A stretch of DNA of 64,000 nucleotides from Brevibacterium sp. CCUG 69071 (GCF_021023135.1 NZ_PGFV01000008.1:62001-126000); one strand, 5' to 3'. Counted from the stretch's first letter, positions 24,903 to 35,856 are shown. Numbers and translations are program-made. The notes: generated from the sequence alone by a model not told the origin.

Positions 24903-25118
24903 ATGAAGAATCTCAAGCACATCAGCGCCCGCACCGCCTCCGGTGCCACACTCGCGGCCTTCGTCATCGCGGTCGGTCTCATGGCCGCACCCGGCAGCGC
25001 CTCCGCTGCCGAGACGTCCCAGGCGGAATCGGCTGAAGCCTCCGGTGCACTCATCAACGGCCCGCTCATCGATCTCGGCGACCTCCTCAGCAGCATCAAC
25101 ATCGGTCAGTTCCAGTAA
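24903..25118 (+). CDS. small secreted peptide of unknown function
   Basis: 71 aa, ATG 24903 preceded by AGAGGA. A clear Sec signal peptide (basic start MKNLKHISART, hydrophobic TLAAFVIAVGLMAAPG, cleavage after ASA) leaves about 37 residues. That mature part is acidic at first (AETSQAESAEAS), then hydrophobic (ALINGPLIDLGDLLSSINIGQFQ), and has no Cys. It is 105 bp upstream of the peptide synthetase on the same strand with only a small hairpin between. Resemblance to chaplin-like or other short secreted actinobacterial peptides is superficial. No function is assigned. Confidence 0.75.
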   Translation: MKNLKHISARTASGATLAAFVIAVGLMAAPGSASAAETSQAESAEASGALINGPLIDLGDLLSSINIGQFQ

Positions 25119-25223
25119 CGCCGGCAGCCCTGCCGCTTTGCCCGCGCGACCCTTGAACGAGTTGTGCTGAGCACTCGCGCGCCCGCCCCCGTTGGCACAC
25201 CCCCGCTCAATGTGAAAGACACG

Positions 25224-28200
25224 ATGACTGACGAGACCTCTCGAATCGACCTCACCTCGGCACAACGCGGAATCTGGTACGCCCAGAAGATCGAACCCGA
25301 TAATCCAACGTTCCAGATCGGGCTCTATGTCGATATTCGCGGCCCGCTCGATGTCGACAGGATGCGCGAAGCAGTCGCCACGGCCGTCGCCGAAGCCGAC
25401 TCGCTCAATGTCGTCTTCGGTGAAGACGAGCAGGGGCCTTTCCAAGAGCACGGACCGGCACGAAGCCACCTCTTGGTCCGAGACCTGCAGGCGGAAGGAG
25501 CCGAAGATCCCGAAGCCTCGGCTCAGGCGCTCATGCAGGACGACCTCGAAATCGTCCACGACGTCGATGAAGGTGATCTGCTCAGGTCACAGCTCTTCCA
25601 CCTCGGACCCGACCACTGGATCTTCTATCAGCGAGCCCACCACCTCCTCGTCGACGGATACTCCGCCGTCCTCGTCCTGCGCCGCGAATCCCAGGTCTAC
25701 CGGGAACTGGTCGAACAAGGAGCCGAGCAGGGAACCGAGCTTTCCGCCTCACCCTTCGGCAGCCTCGATGACCTGGTCGCCGAGGAGAGCGACTACCGCT
25801 CCTCGCAGCGCTTCAGCACCGACGCCGAGTTCTGGAGGCAGCTGCGCTCCGAGTCGGACACAGCGACCGGCCTGGCCACAAGCCCGGCCTCCCCGGCACG
25901 ACGGCTCGTCACCTGCAACGCCGACATCCCCCAGGAGCTCTCATCACGCCTGGCCGGTTCCCGGTCGGCACCGACGCTCATCCTCAGCGCCGCAGCGGCC
26001 TACCTGCACCGCATGACCGGACGAGAGTCCATCTCGGTGGGCCTCCCGGTCACCGCCCGCCGCAGCGCCCTGGCCAAATCGGTGCCGTCCATGATGTCAA
26101 AGATCCTGCCGGTCCAGCTGCGCGCAGCACCGGAGATGACGACGGCAGATCTCGTCGCCGACGCCGGTGCGACGCTGCGCGAGACGCTCATCCACCAGCG
26201 CTTCCAATATCAGGAGCTGAGCACCGACAGCGACTACCTCGGGCCTTCGGTCAACATCTTCCCCCACGTCGATGACATCGACTTCGGAATGTCGAGTGCC
26301 TCGCTGCACCTCCTGTCGACCGGCCCGGTCGATGACCTCTCGATCATCATCCACGGCATCGGAGCCGACCCGAACTCTGCTGGAGGCGGCAGGTCGGCCA
26401 TGGTGCGCTTTGAGGCGAACGCCGAACTCTACGATCGGCAGAGCCTCGCCGAGCATCTGCGACAGTTCCTCTCCGTCCTACGCCAGTTCGACGCGAGCGA
26501 CGATCAGCACCTGGCAGAACTCTCACTCATCGATGCCGACGAGTCCGACGAACTCATCGCCGGCGGCAGGGGGCCCGACCAGCATCTTCCCGGCCACACC
26601 GTGGTGGAGGAATTCTCCCGCCACGCCCGCAAGTCCCCCTTCGCCACCGCAGTCGTCGCCGAGGACGGGCACATCAGCTTCTGCGAACTCGACCGCCGCT
26701 CGACTCAGCTTGCCGACTATCTTCGGGACTACGGTGCAGGGCCCGGGACTCGCATCGCGGCACGCTTGGGCCGGACCACCACTCTGCCCATCGCCGTGCT
26801 CGGAATCCTCAAAGCAGGTGCCGCCTACGTGCCCCTCGATCCCGACTATCCGGCCGGCCGCATCAACGCGATGATCGCCGACGCAGCACCGGTGCTCGTC
26901 ATCAATTCCTCAACCGTGGCGGGTCCGGCCGGAGAGACGAGTGTGATCACCGACCGTCCCGTCATCGACCTCGATGCCGAACCGCAGCCGGGAGCACCAG
27001 CGACCGAGCCGACCCAGGCCGGGTCACAGCGGGCCGGGTCGACGCCTGCCCCCGACGACCTTGCCTACGTCATCTTCACTTCCGGGTCGACCGGTCGACC
27101 CAAGGGCATCGGTGTCGAGCACCAGTCGCTGCTCAATCTCTTCCACAGTCATAAGGAGACGATCTTCGATCCGGCCGCCCGACGACTCGGGCGAGGACTG
27201 CGCGTGGCGCACACGGCCGGGATCTCATTCGATGCCTCCTGGGATCCGCTGCTGTGGCTCTTCGCCGGGCACGAGCTCCACCTCATCGACACACTTACCC
27301 GCCGTGATCCCGAGACACTCACCGACTACTTCACCACCCACGGCATCGATTCGATCGAGACGACGCCTTCATTCGTCAAGGCCCTCCTCGCCCACGGCAC
27401 CTTCAGCGGCAGCCGACACCCCAGCGTCGTCGCTCTGGGCGGAGAAGCCGTCGAACGCGGACTCTGGGACCAGCTCGCGGCCCTGCCCGAAGTAGACTCC
27501 TACAACCTGTACGGACCAGCGGAGACCACCGTCGACAGTCTCGCTGCACCCATCGTCGCCGGCGCCTCACCCGAGCTCGGCAGCTCCGTGGCCAACACCC
27601 GACACTACGTCCTCGACTCCCGCCTGACCCCCGTTCCCGCACAGGCACGGGGAGAACTCTATATTGCGGGGATGAATCTGGCACGCGGCTATGTGGGCAG
27701 GCCGGCCACCACCTCCGAACGGTTCATCGCCGATCCTTTCGCCGATGACGGCTCCAGAATGTATCGCACCGGTGACATCGTCCGCAGGCCCCTGGCCGGA
27801 GGCATCGAGTTCCTGGGCCGGGCCGATGAGCAGATCAAACTGCGCGGCTACCGAGTCGAACTCTCCGAGGTCGAGCTCGCCCTCCAGGCGGAGAGTCAGA
27901 TCCGTTCGGCCGCAGTCATTCTGGGACAGAACCAGGCCGGGTACAGTCAGCTCCTCGGCTACATCACCGCCGATGAGCAGATCGATACCGCCAAGGTGCG
28001 CCGGGACATGAAGACGCGCGTCCCCGACTACATGGTCCCCTCGTTCATCACCCAGATCGACCGGATTCCTCTCACTGTCAACGGCAAGCTCGACAGGGCT
28101 GCACTGCCGGAACCGGAGTCGACGCGATCAGGCTCGGCGGCACCGCGGACATTCCAGGAACAGGCCGTGGCCGAAGCCTTCACGCAGGCGTTGGGAATCG

Positions 28201-31200
28201 ACACCGTCGGAATCGACGATGACTTCTTCGAGCTCGGCGGGCACTCCCTGCTCGCCACCCAGCTGGTGGCCTCGCTGCGGAAGCGATTCGCCGCCCCACC
28301 CGCTCTCAGCGAGATCTTCCACCACCCCACCGTCCGTGAACTCAGTGCCAGGCTCGAACTCGTCGACGCGGCCCACGATCCCGTGGAAGAACTCACCGCC
28401 GCAGACCGTCCCGCGACCATTCCCCTGTCCTATGCACAGAGCCGACTGTGGTTCCTCAACCAGGTCGACCCGAGGTCCGCGTCCTACAACATTCCGCTCA
28501 CCCTGCGCATCCGCGGAGACCTGGACTCCGGTGCCCTGCACGCTGGAATCAACGACGTCGTCTCTCGGCACGAGAGCCTGCGCACCGTGTTTCCGTGGAC
28601 CGAAGGTCAGCCCCAACAGGTGGTCCTCCCCGCTGCCGATGCGCAGATCGCCCTGCCCATCGTGGAGATCAGCGAAGACCTCGTCGATCATACCGTCAAC
28701 GCCGAGGCCACCCGCGGCTTCGACGTCTCAACGCAGCTGCCGATTCGGGCCCTGCTGGTGAGAATGGACGCCGGGGACCATCTCCTGCTCCTCACACTGC
28801 ACCACATCGCCGCCGACGGCTGGTCGCTGCGTCCTCTGGCGCATGACCTCTCCACCGCCTACCGCGCTCGGGCCCACGGCGTCACCCCCGCTCTCGCCGA
28901 GCTGCCGATCCAATACGCGGACTACGCACTGTGGCAGCACAGGACTCTCGGCTCCGAGGAGGCACCCGACAGTCAGATCGCCGGCCAACTGGCCTTCTGG
29001 AAGGAGGCGCTGAGCGAGGCGCCGGTCGAACTCAGACTTCCCGTCGATCGGCCCCGGAGCACACAGACCTCGGGGCATGTCTCCCGCAGGATTCCGGTCG
29101 ATATCGACGCCGAGACCCACGCCGGTCTGCGCCGACTCTCCGGCGAGCGCAACGCCAGTCTGTTCATGGTGCTCCAGGCCGCGTTCGCGGTGCTCTTGAG
29201 CAAACTCGGCGCCGGCAACGACCTCCCCATCGGCACACCCGTCGCCGGCAGGACTGAGACGAAGCTCGACGATCTCATCGGCTTCTTCGTCAACACCCTC
29301 GTCCTGCGCACCGACACGTCCGGCAACCCCAGCCTCGTCGATGTCGTCGACCGGGTCCGCGCGTCCAACCTCGCCGCCTATGCCAATCAGGATGCGCCCT
29401 TCGACCGAGTCGTCGACGAGGTCGGACCTCCGCGCTCGGACCAGCTCCATCCCCTGTTCCAGGTGATGCTGACCCTGCAGAACACCGCTCCGGCGAATCT
29501 GGACATGGGCAGCCTCGACATCGAACCCGCACCCGGGCCACAGGTCTCGGACGCGAAGTTCGACCTCCTCCTTGACCTCGCCGAACGCGAGACTATCGGC
29601 GGAGCTCGTGTGCCTGAGGAAGCCGCCGGCATCACCGGTTCCCTCGAGTTCGACTCCGCGCTCTTCGACGAATCCACAGCCGAAGCCATCGCCGCACGAT
29701 TCGTCCGCGTCATCGACCAATTCGTCGCCGATCCGCACACACCCCTGCACGAACTCGAGGTGCTGCGCCCGGACGAGCTCGCAGTGATCCGCGCCCAGAG
29801 TCACGGCCGCGACCTGGTTGCACCCGAGTCGACGATCCTCGAGGTCCTCGATGCGACGATGAGGAACCATCCCGAACGGCCGGCCCTCATCGCCGACGAC
29901 GGTGAGTTGACCTTCACCGAACTCGGCGCCCGCATCGACCGGTTCGCGCATAACCTCGCCGCCAGAGGGATCACCGCCGGGGACACCGTCGCCATCGCCC
30001 TTCCCCGGTCGGCCGATGCCGTCGCGGCACCCCTGGCCGTGCTCTCGATTGGGGCAGTCGCCGTCCCCATCGACCTCAGCTATCCCGCAGAGCGGATCCG
30101 CCTGATCCTAGACGCGAGCGCCCCCGACGCCGTCATCACCGACGAGGCCGCGATCCCGGTGCGCCCCGGCACGGCGATCGGCACCACCGGACTCCACACC
30201 GCCGAGGTAGGGCGACGTGACCATGACACCGCCGAGGTCGCCCGGCACGCGAACGACCGCCCGGCGCCCAGCGACCGTGCCTATGAGATGTACACCTCGG
30301 GTTCGACCGGGACTCCGAAGGGCGTGGCCGTCCCCCACAGTGCGCTGATGAATCTCCTCGCCCATCATCGGCAGACGATATTCGCCGAGGCGGGGCTCGA
30401 CTCCGGCCCGGTCCAGACAGCGCACACGGCCGGATTGGGCTTCGACGCCGCTTGGGACCCGGTGCTCTGGCTCGTGGCCGGAGCGAGTCTGCACATCGTC
30501 GGCGATGAGGTCCGCCGCGATGCCGAGGCCCTCGTAGAATTCTGTCGCGAGCACCGGATCCAGGCACTCGAGACCACCCCGTCCTTCGTCCGGCAACTGA
30601 TCATCTCAGGACTGTTCGAGGACGAGACCGAGGCAGACCGCGGCCCGCTGTCGCTGGCCCTCGGCGGAGAGGCCGTGCCCGCAGACCTGTGGCGCGAACT
30701 CGCCGCACACCCCGGAGTGCGCGCCCACAACTTCTACGGTCCCACCGAATTCACCATCGATTCCGTCACTGCAGCGGTCGAGGGAGACCGGCCCACCATC
30801 GGCCATCCGATCGGGAATGTTCGCACCATGGTCCTCGATGAGCATCTGCGTGAGGTTCCCCATGGAGTCGTCGGCGATCTCTATCTCGCAGGCGCCGGAA
30901 TCGCTTCCGGCTACGTCAACCGGCCGCGCGAGACGGCGACACGCTTCGTCGCCGATCCTCTCGAACCGGGCGCCCGGATGTACCGGACCGGTGACCTTGT
31001 GTCCCGGCACCCCGACGGCAGCCTCGACTTCGTCTCCCGCGATGACGATCAGATCAAACTGCGCGGGTACCGAGTCGAACTCGGCGACGTCGAGAGCGCC
31101 CTGGCCTCGGGCAGCGGGGTCACCCAGGCGGCGGCCATCGTTGAGAATCTCACGGATCCTGAATCAGCTCGGCTGATCGGCTACTACACCGGGGACGCCG

Positions 31201-34200
31201 ACGAGGCGGCCCTCCGTGATCACCTCGCCGCCCAGCTGCCGGCCCCGATGGTCCCCCACGTCCTCGTCGGCCTCGAGTCGATCCCGCTGACCTCACATGG
31301 CAAACTCGACCGCTCCCGGCTGCCGGCCCCCACCGCCTCGGGAACCCAGGAGTCCCGAGCCCCACGCACTGCGGACGAGCGCACCATGTGCCGGCAATTC
31401 TCGTCCGTGCTCGGCACGGACGAGGTCGGCCTCGACGACGACTTCTTCGACCTCGGCGGGCACTCGCTGCTGGCGGTCTCGCTCATCGGACGTATTCGGG
31501 CTGCCTTCGACACCGAGCTGCCGCTGCGCGCCATCTTCGACTCGCCCACCCCGTCACAGCTGCTTCAGCGACTCGATCCGCGCGGACCCGCCGCGCAGGC
31601 ACCGGCCAGGCAGGCACCGGCCGACGACACCACGATCGCGGCGGAGCCGGCAGAAGATGCACGGCACACGAGTCTCACCGTGTGGAGTCGATCGGGTCAG
31701 CATGCCCGCCCACCGCTGATCCCCCTGTCGTATGGGCAGGCGCGATTGCACTTCCTCAATCAGCTCGACACCGATGCCTCGGACTACACCATCTCCCTGG
31801 CTGTCCGCTTCTCCGGAGATCTCGACCCGGAGGCCCTCGGGCAGGCGTTGACGAACGTGATCGCCCGGCACGAGATCCTGCGCACCGTCTACCCCACTGT
31901 CGACGGCAGCCCCATCCAGCAGATCCTGCCCCCTCACGCCGGCATCGGACTCATGGAACAGAGCTCCACGGCCTCAGGCACAGAGACCACGGCGCGGATG
32001 AGGGACGAGGCCGCCGTCGGATTCGACCTCAGCCGTGACCTGCCCATTCGAGCAAGCCTCTTCACCGAAGGTGAGGAATGGGTGCTCCACCTCGTGATGC
32101 ACCACATCGCCACCGACGGCGCCTCGCTGCGACCGCTGACGCAGGATCTGTCCACCGCCTATGCCGCACTGCGCGGCTCCGCCCATCCGATGCAGCGCAC
32201 ACTTGAGGTCCAGTACGCCGAGTTCGCGCTCTGGCAGCGCCATGTCCTCGAAGTCGAACAGCGCCCCGGCACGGATGCCCCGCTCCTGGACCGGAAGATC
32301 CAGACCTGGCACGAACGGCTTGAGGGGGCTCCCACCGACATCAGGCTGCCCGCCGATCGGCCCCGTCCCGCGACCGCCAGGCAGTCGGGTCGTCACCATC
32401 ACTTCAGCCTCGACGCCCGCACCTCGGCCCGTCTGGCAGCGGTGGCCGCAGAGAACGGGGCCAGCCTGTTCATGGCGCTGCACTCCGTGCTCGCCGGCTA
32501 CCTCAGCAGGCTCGGTGCCGGTGAGGACATCGTCATCGGCTCCCCCAGCGCCGGACGATCGGACCCGGCGGTCGAAGACATGGTCGGACTCTTCGTCAAC
32601 ACCATTCCGATCCGCACCGACGTCTCGGCGAACCCCGGTCTGCGTACACTCCTGGCCCGCACCCGCACTGCGGTCATCGACGCGGTGGAACTCGACGACG
32701 TGCCGTTCGAACGCCTCGTCGAATCCGTCAATCCACCTCGCGAACTGGGCCGCCACCCCCTGTTCCAGGTCATGCTGTCACTCGAGGAGTCGGCCACACC
32801 GACCCTCGAGCTGCCCGGGGTCACCACGAGCATCGAACCCGAAGTCGAGACCGGTGGCGCGAAGTTCGACCTCTCATTCACCTTCCGCCGCAGCGATGCC
32901 GACGCGGGGCTCGCGGTGGTCCTCGACTACAACTCATCGATGTTCGACGCGGAGACCATCGACGGCATCTGCCGCCGATTCTCCCGCTTCGTCGATGAGG
33001 CGGTGACGGACCCTGAACGTCCGCTGCACGACATCGCACTGCTCGACCCAGCCGAAACACAGACGGCGGTCGATTCCCTCACCGGCCCGGTGCCCGCAGA
33101 CACGCCGCCACCGGTCCTCGACGTCTTCGCCGCCACAGCCGCCAGAATGCCCGATGCCGTGGCGGTCCGCTCCGACCAGACATCACTGTCCTACCGTGAA
33201 CTCGACGCGGCCTCGACTCGCTTGGCCCACGAGCTCATCGATCAGGGAGCAGATGCCGGCGAGACGGTCTCCGTTCGGCTGAGTCGCGGCATCGGCGTCA
33301 TCGTCGCCACTCTCGCCGTGCTCAAGTCCGGTGCGGCCTTCAACCCGGTCGACATCGACTATCCCAGCGGCCGCACGAGCGCGATCCTCACCGATGCCGA
33401 ACCGCTCATCGTGATCACACAGCCGGACGGCACCGCGGAGCTCACGCCCCTCCTCACCGCTGCCGGGATCACCCCGAGCATCATCGAAGTCACCCCGAAC
33501 GGCGGTTCGACGCACCCAGCACCAGCCCACACGCCAGCCCACCCGGCGGCCACACCCTCGGGATCAGCGGGGACGACCGCGACCGCAATGCTGCCCGCGC
33601 CGCATCGGGATGCGGCCGCCTATGTCACCTTCACCTCCGGTTCGACCGGTCGACCCAAGGGCGTCGAGGTCGGTCACCCGGCCCTGGCGAGCCTCCTGGC
33701 CTCCCACCGGGCCCGGTTCCTGCCGACCCCGTGCGGTGAGGCCGAGCGGATTCCGGTGGCCCACACCACCGGAATCGGATTCGATGCCGCCTGGGATCCC
33801 CTGCTGTGGATGCTGGTCGGGCACCCGTTGCACATCGTCTCGGAGACCGTCCAACGCGATCCGCAGCAGCTGGCGGCCGACCTCCGCAGACTCGGCATCG
33901 GGTTCTGGGAGACGACGCCGAGCTACCTGCGTCTGCTCTCCGCCGAACCGGAATTCGGGCGCATGCTCGCAGAAGCCGCCGAGCAGGGGGCTCCGATCGT
34001 CCTCGCCCTCGGCGGGGAAGCGATCGAGTCAGACCTCTGGCAGTGGCTGCGCGAGCACCCCGGCATCATCGCCCACAACCTCTACGGGCCCACGGAGACC
34101 ACGGTCGACGCATTCGCCGCGCCCCTGGCCGCCTCCTCGACGCCGATGCTCGGGGCACCACTTGAGCGCATGCGCGGATACGTCCTCGATGCACGCCTGC

Positions 34201-35843
34201 ACCACGTGCCGTCCGGGACGCTCGGGGAACTGTATCTGGCGGGCGAGCAGCTGGCCCACGGGTACCAGGGCCGGCCGGGGCTGAGTGCCGAACGCTTCAT
34301 CGCCGATCCTCACGGCGCACCGGGTGAGCGCATGTACCGGACCGGTGACCTCGTCGTCCGGCACGCGAACGGAGAACTCGTGTTCATCGGTCGCAGCGAT
34401 GATCAGATCCAGCTGCGCGGATACCGGGTCGAACTCGGGGAGGTCGAGCGGGCCCTGCGCTCAGCACCGGGAATCAAGGACGCCCTCGTCCGTCCGTTCG
34501 GCACGGATCCTGCCACCCTGCAGCTCATCGGCTATATCGTCGCCGAGGCGGGCGAGGCCGACGAGAGCGCCGGAACCGCCACCGGGCTCGCCGATGAGGC
34601 GAGAGACCATGTGCGCTCGATCGTTCCTTCATACATGGTGCCCTCGCGCATCGTGGTCATCGATGAGGTTCCCCTCACCGCTCACGGCAAGATCGACGAG
34701 GCGGCCCTGCCCGATCCATCGACCGCGACGGTCGGTTCACGGCTGCCGCCCCGCACGCCGCAGGAAGAAGCCGTCGTCGCGATCTTCGCGCGCGTGCTGT
34801 CCTTGCCGCAGGTCGGCATCGACGAGTCGTTCTTCGAACTCGGCGGGCATTCGTTCCTCGCCCGGCCGCTCATCGCGGCCGTCAACGAGGCCCTCGGGGC
34901 CGAGCTGTCGGTCCAGGCCCTGTTCCGCTCACCGACCGTCGAGCAGCTCGTTCTCGAGGCCGACCGTGGTGGTGCGGACTCCATCGCCGAGAGCCTCCAC
35001 CGTCTGCTTCCGCTGCGGTCGGCGGGCACGAAGGCACCGCTGTTCGCCGTTCACCCGGCCACGGGCATCAGTTGGGGATTCGCCGCGATGCTCGGCGGCC
35101 TCGATCCGCAGCGCCCGCTCATCGGCCTGCAGATGCCCGGGCTCGCCCCGGACGATCCGGAGGTCATGACCGCACAGACACTGACCGAACTCGCCGATGA
35201 CTACATCGCCCACCTGCAGACGGTGCAGCCGGAGGGCCCCTACCACCTGATCGGGTGGTCGCTCGGCGGCATCCTCGCCCACCGTCTGGCCACCCGCCTC
35301 CAGGAGCGGGGCGAGTCCGTTGAGTTCCTCGGCATTCTCGACGCTTTCCCCACCGGACAGGAACGCAACGCAGATGTCGGCGAAGGATCCGAGCTGTGGG
35401 CGAACTACCTCGGTGCCAATCATCCGGCGATCACGGAGACGACTCACGGCCTCGATGACGAGAGAGCCATGGAGATCCTGCGTGAGCACGGGGATCCCCT
35501 CGGCAACGTCAGACCGGAGACCATTGCGGCGATGACGTCGGGATTCTTCACCCTGGCCAGGCTGATCCGCGAGGCCCCGGTGAAGACGTTCGACGGTGAG
35601 CTGCTGCTGTTCACCGCGACCCGGGACGTTCCCAACGGCACTCCCGGCCCTGACTCATGGCGCCGGTTCGTCACCGGCGACATCCACGTCACCGAAGTCG
35701 ACGCCCGGCATTCGGACATGCTGGGTGCCGAGGCTCTCGACGAGATTCTTCCGGTTCTGTCCATCCACCTGGACGAGGCCGCCGAATCACAGACGAGACC
35801 CTTCCACTCCAGGGTCGAAACCCCGCACCAGAAACACCCCTAG
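25224..35843 (+). CDS. trimodular nonribosomal peptide synthetase C-A-PCP-C-A-PCP-C-A-PCP-TE
   Basis: About 3539 aa from ATG 25224 (GTG 25164 is also possible). By nucleotide position: C1 25240-26560, EntF-like with HHLLVDGY; A1 26590-28115; PCP1 with LGGHSLLATQL at about 28235; C2 with HHIAADGWSL; A2 29820-31330; PCP2 with LGGHSLLAVSL at about 31455; C3 with HHIATDGASL; A3 33100-34720; PCP3 with LGGHSFLARPL; and a thioesterase with GWSLGG at about 35260. All A domains share FDA-x-WDP, ETTPS and LGGEA pocket motifs. There is no epimerase, methyltransferase or oxidase domain. A first C domain with no preceding carrier implies an acyl or aryl starter supplied in trans. The product should be an N-capped peptide of three similar residues. 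Confidence 0.95.
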   Translation: MTDETSRIDLTSAQRGIWYAQKIEPDNPTFQIGLYVDIRGPLDVDRMREAVATAVAEADSLNVVFGEDEQGPFQEHGPARSHLLVRDLQAEGAEDPEASAQALMQDDLEIVHDVDEGDLLRSQLFHLGPDHWIFYQRAHHLLVDGYSAVLVLRRESQVYRELVEQGAEQGTELSASPFGSLDDLVAEESDYRSSQRFSTDAEFWRQLRSESDTATGLATSPASPARRLVTCNADIPQELSSRLAGSRSAPTLILSAAAAYLHRMTGRESISVGLPVTARRSALAKSVPSMMSKILPVQLRAAPEMTTADLVADAGATLRETLIHQRFQYQELSTDSDYLGPSVNIFPHVDDIDFGMSSASLHLLSTGPVDDLSIIIHGIGADPNSAGGGRSAMVRFEANAELYDRQSLAEHLRQFLSVLRQFDASDDQHLAELSLIDADESDELIAGGRGPDQHLPGHTVVEEFSRHARKSPFATAVVAEDGHISFCELDRRSTQLADYLRDYGAGPGTRIAARLGRTTTLPIAVLGILKAGAAYVPLDPDYPAGRINAMIADAAPVLVINSSTVAGPAGETSVITDRPVIDLDAEPQPGAPATEPTQAGSQRAGSTPAPDDLAYVIFTSGSTGRPKGIGVEHQSLLNLFHSHKETIFDPAARRLGRGLRVAHTAGISFDASWDPLLWLFAGHELHLIDTLTRRDPETLTDYFTTHGIDSIETTPSFVKALLAHGTFSGSRHPSVVALGGEAVERGLWDQLAALPEVDSYNLYGPAETTVDSLAAPIVAGASPELGSSVANTRHYVLDSRLTPVPAQARGELYIAGMNLARGYVGRPATTSERFIADPFADDGSRMYRTGDIVRRPLAGGIEFLGRADEQIKLRGYRVELSEVELALQAESQIRSAAVILGQNQAGYSQLLGYITADEQIDTAKVRRDMKTRVPDYMVPSFITQIDRIPLTVNGKLDRAALPEPESTRSGSAAPRTFQEQAVAEAFTQALGIDTVGIDDDFFELGGHSLLATQLVASLRKRFAAPPALSEIFHHPTVRELSARLELVDAAHDPVEELTAADRPATIPLSYAQSRLWFLNQVDPRSASYNIPLTLRIRGDLDSGALHAGINDVVSRHESLRTVFPWTEGQPQQVVLPAADAQIALPIVEISEDLVDHTVNAEATRGFDVSTQLPIRALLVRMDAGDHLLLLTLHHIAADGWSLRPLAHDLSTAYRARAHGVTPALAELPIQYADYALWQHRTLGSEEAPDSQIAGQLAFWKEALSEAPVELRLPVDRPRSTQTSGHVSRRIPVDIDAETHAGLRRLSGERNASLFMVLQAAFAVLLSKLGAGNDLPIGTPVAGRTETKLDDLIGFFVNTLVLRTDTSGNPSLVDVVDRVRASNLAAYANQDAPFDRVVDEVGPPRSDQLHPLFQVMLTLQNTAPANLDMGSLDIEPAPGPQVSDAKFDLLLDLAERETIGGARVPEEAAGITGSLEFDSALFDESTAEAIAARFVRVIDQFVADPHTPLHELEVLRPDELAVIRAQSHGRDLVAPESTILEVLDATMRNHPERPALIADDGELTFTELGARIDRFAHNLAARGITAGDTVAIALPRSADAVAAPLAVLSIGAVAVPIDLSYPAERIRLILDASAPDAVITDEAAIPVRPGTAIGTTGLHTAEVGRRDHDTAEVARHANDRPAPSDRAYEMYTSGSTGTPKGVAVPHSALMNLLAHHRQTIFAEAGLDSGPVQTAHTAGLGFDAAWDPVLWLVAGASLHIVGDEVRRDAEALVEFCREHRIQALETTPSFVRQLIISGLFEDETEADRGPLSLALGGEAVPADLWRELAAHPGVRAHNFYGPTEFTIDSVTAAVEGDRPTIGHPIGNVRTMVLDEHLREVPHGVVGDLYLAGAGIASGYVNRPRETATRFVADPLEPGARMYRTGDLVSRHPDGSLDFVSRDDDQIKLRGYRVELGDVESALASGSGVTQAAAIVENLTDPESARLIGYYTGDADEAALRDHLAAQLPAPMVPHVLVGLESIPLTSHGKLDRSRLPAPTASGTQESRAPRTADERTMCRQFSSVLGTDEVGLDDDFFDLGGHSLLAVSLIGRIRAAFDTELPLRAIFDSPTPSQLLQRLDPRGPAAQAPARQAPADDTTIAAEPAEDARHTSLTVWSRSGQHARPPLIPLSYGQARLHFLNQLDTDASDYTISLAVRFSGDLDPEALGQALTNVIARHEILRTVYPTVDGSPIQQILPPHAGIGLMEQSSTASGTETTARMRDEAAVGFDLSRDLPIRASLFTEGEEWVLHLVMHHIATDGASLRPLTQDLSTAYAALRGSAHPMQRTLEVQYAEFALWQRHVLEVEQRPGTDAPLLDRKIQTWHERLEGAPTDIRLPADRPRPATARQSGRHHHFSLDARTSARLAAVAAENGASLFMALHSVLAGYLSRLGAGEDIVIGSPSAGRSDPAVEDMVGLFVNTIPIRTDVSANPGLRTLLARTRTAVIDAVELDDVPFERLVESVNPPRELGRHPLFQVMLSLEESATPTLELPGVTTSIEPEVETGGAKFDLSFTFRRSDADAGLAVVLDYNSSMFDAETIDGICRRFSRFVDEAVTDPERPLHDIALLDPAETQTAVDSLTGPVPADTPPPVLDVFAATAARMPDAVAVRSDQTSLSYRELDAASTRLAHELIDQGADAGETVSVRLSRGIGVIVATLAVLKSGAAFNPVDIDYPSGRTSAILTDAEPLIVITQPDGTAELTPLLTAAGITPSIIEVTPNGGSTHPAPAHTPAHPAATPSGSAGTTATAMLPAPHRDAAAYVTFTSGSTGRPKGVEVGHPALASLLASHRARFLPTPCGEAERIPVAHTTGIGFDAAWDPLLWMLVGHPLHIVSETVQRDPQQLAADLRRLGIGFWETTPSYLRLLSAEPEFGRMLAEAAEQGAPIVLALGGEAIESDLWQWLREHPGIIAHNLYGPTETTVDAFAAPLAASSTPMLGAPLERMRGYVLDARLHHVPSGTLGELYLAGEQLAHGYQGRPGLSAERFIADPHGAPGERMYRTGDLVVRHANGELVFIGRSDDQIQLRGYRVELGEVERALRSAPGIKDALVRPFGTDPATLQLIGYIVAEAGEADESAGTATGLADEARDHVRSIVPSYMVPSRIVVIDEVPLTAHGKIDEAALPDPSTATVGSRLPPRTPQEEAVVAIFARVLSLPQVGIDESFFELGGHSFLARPLIAAVNEALGAELSVQALFRSPTVEQLVLEADRGGADSIAESLHRLLPLRSAGTKAPLFAVHPATGISWGFAAMLGGLDPQRPLIGLQMPGLAPDDPEVMTAQTLTELADDYIAHLQTVQPEGPYHLIGWSLGGILAHRLATRLQERGESVEFLGILDAFPTGQERNADVGEGSELWANYLGANHPAITETTHGLDDERAMEILREHGDPLGNVRPETIAAMTSGFFTLARLIREAPVKTFDGELLLFTATRDVPNGTPGPDSWRRFVTGDIHVTEVDARHSDMLGAEALDEILPVLSIHLDEAAESQTRPFHSRVETPHQKHP

Positions 35844-35856
35844 GAGCTGACAAGAC

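Noticed and set aside
25224..35843. A siderophore assignment for the peptide synthetase
   Set aside because: The EntF-like first C domain suggested it, but there are no DHB, hydroxamate, receptor or iron-regulation genes in the window, so the product class is left open.
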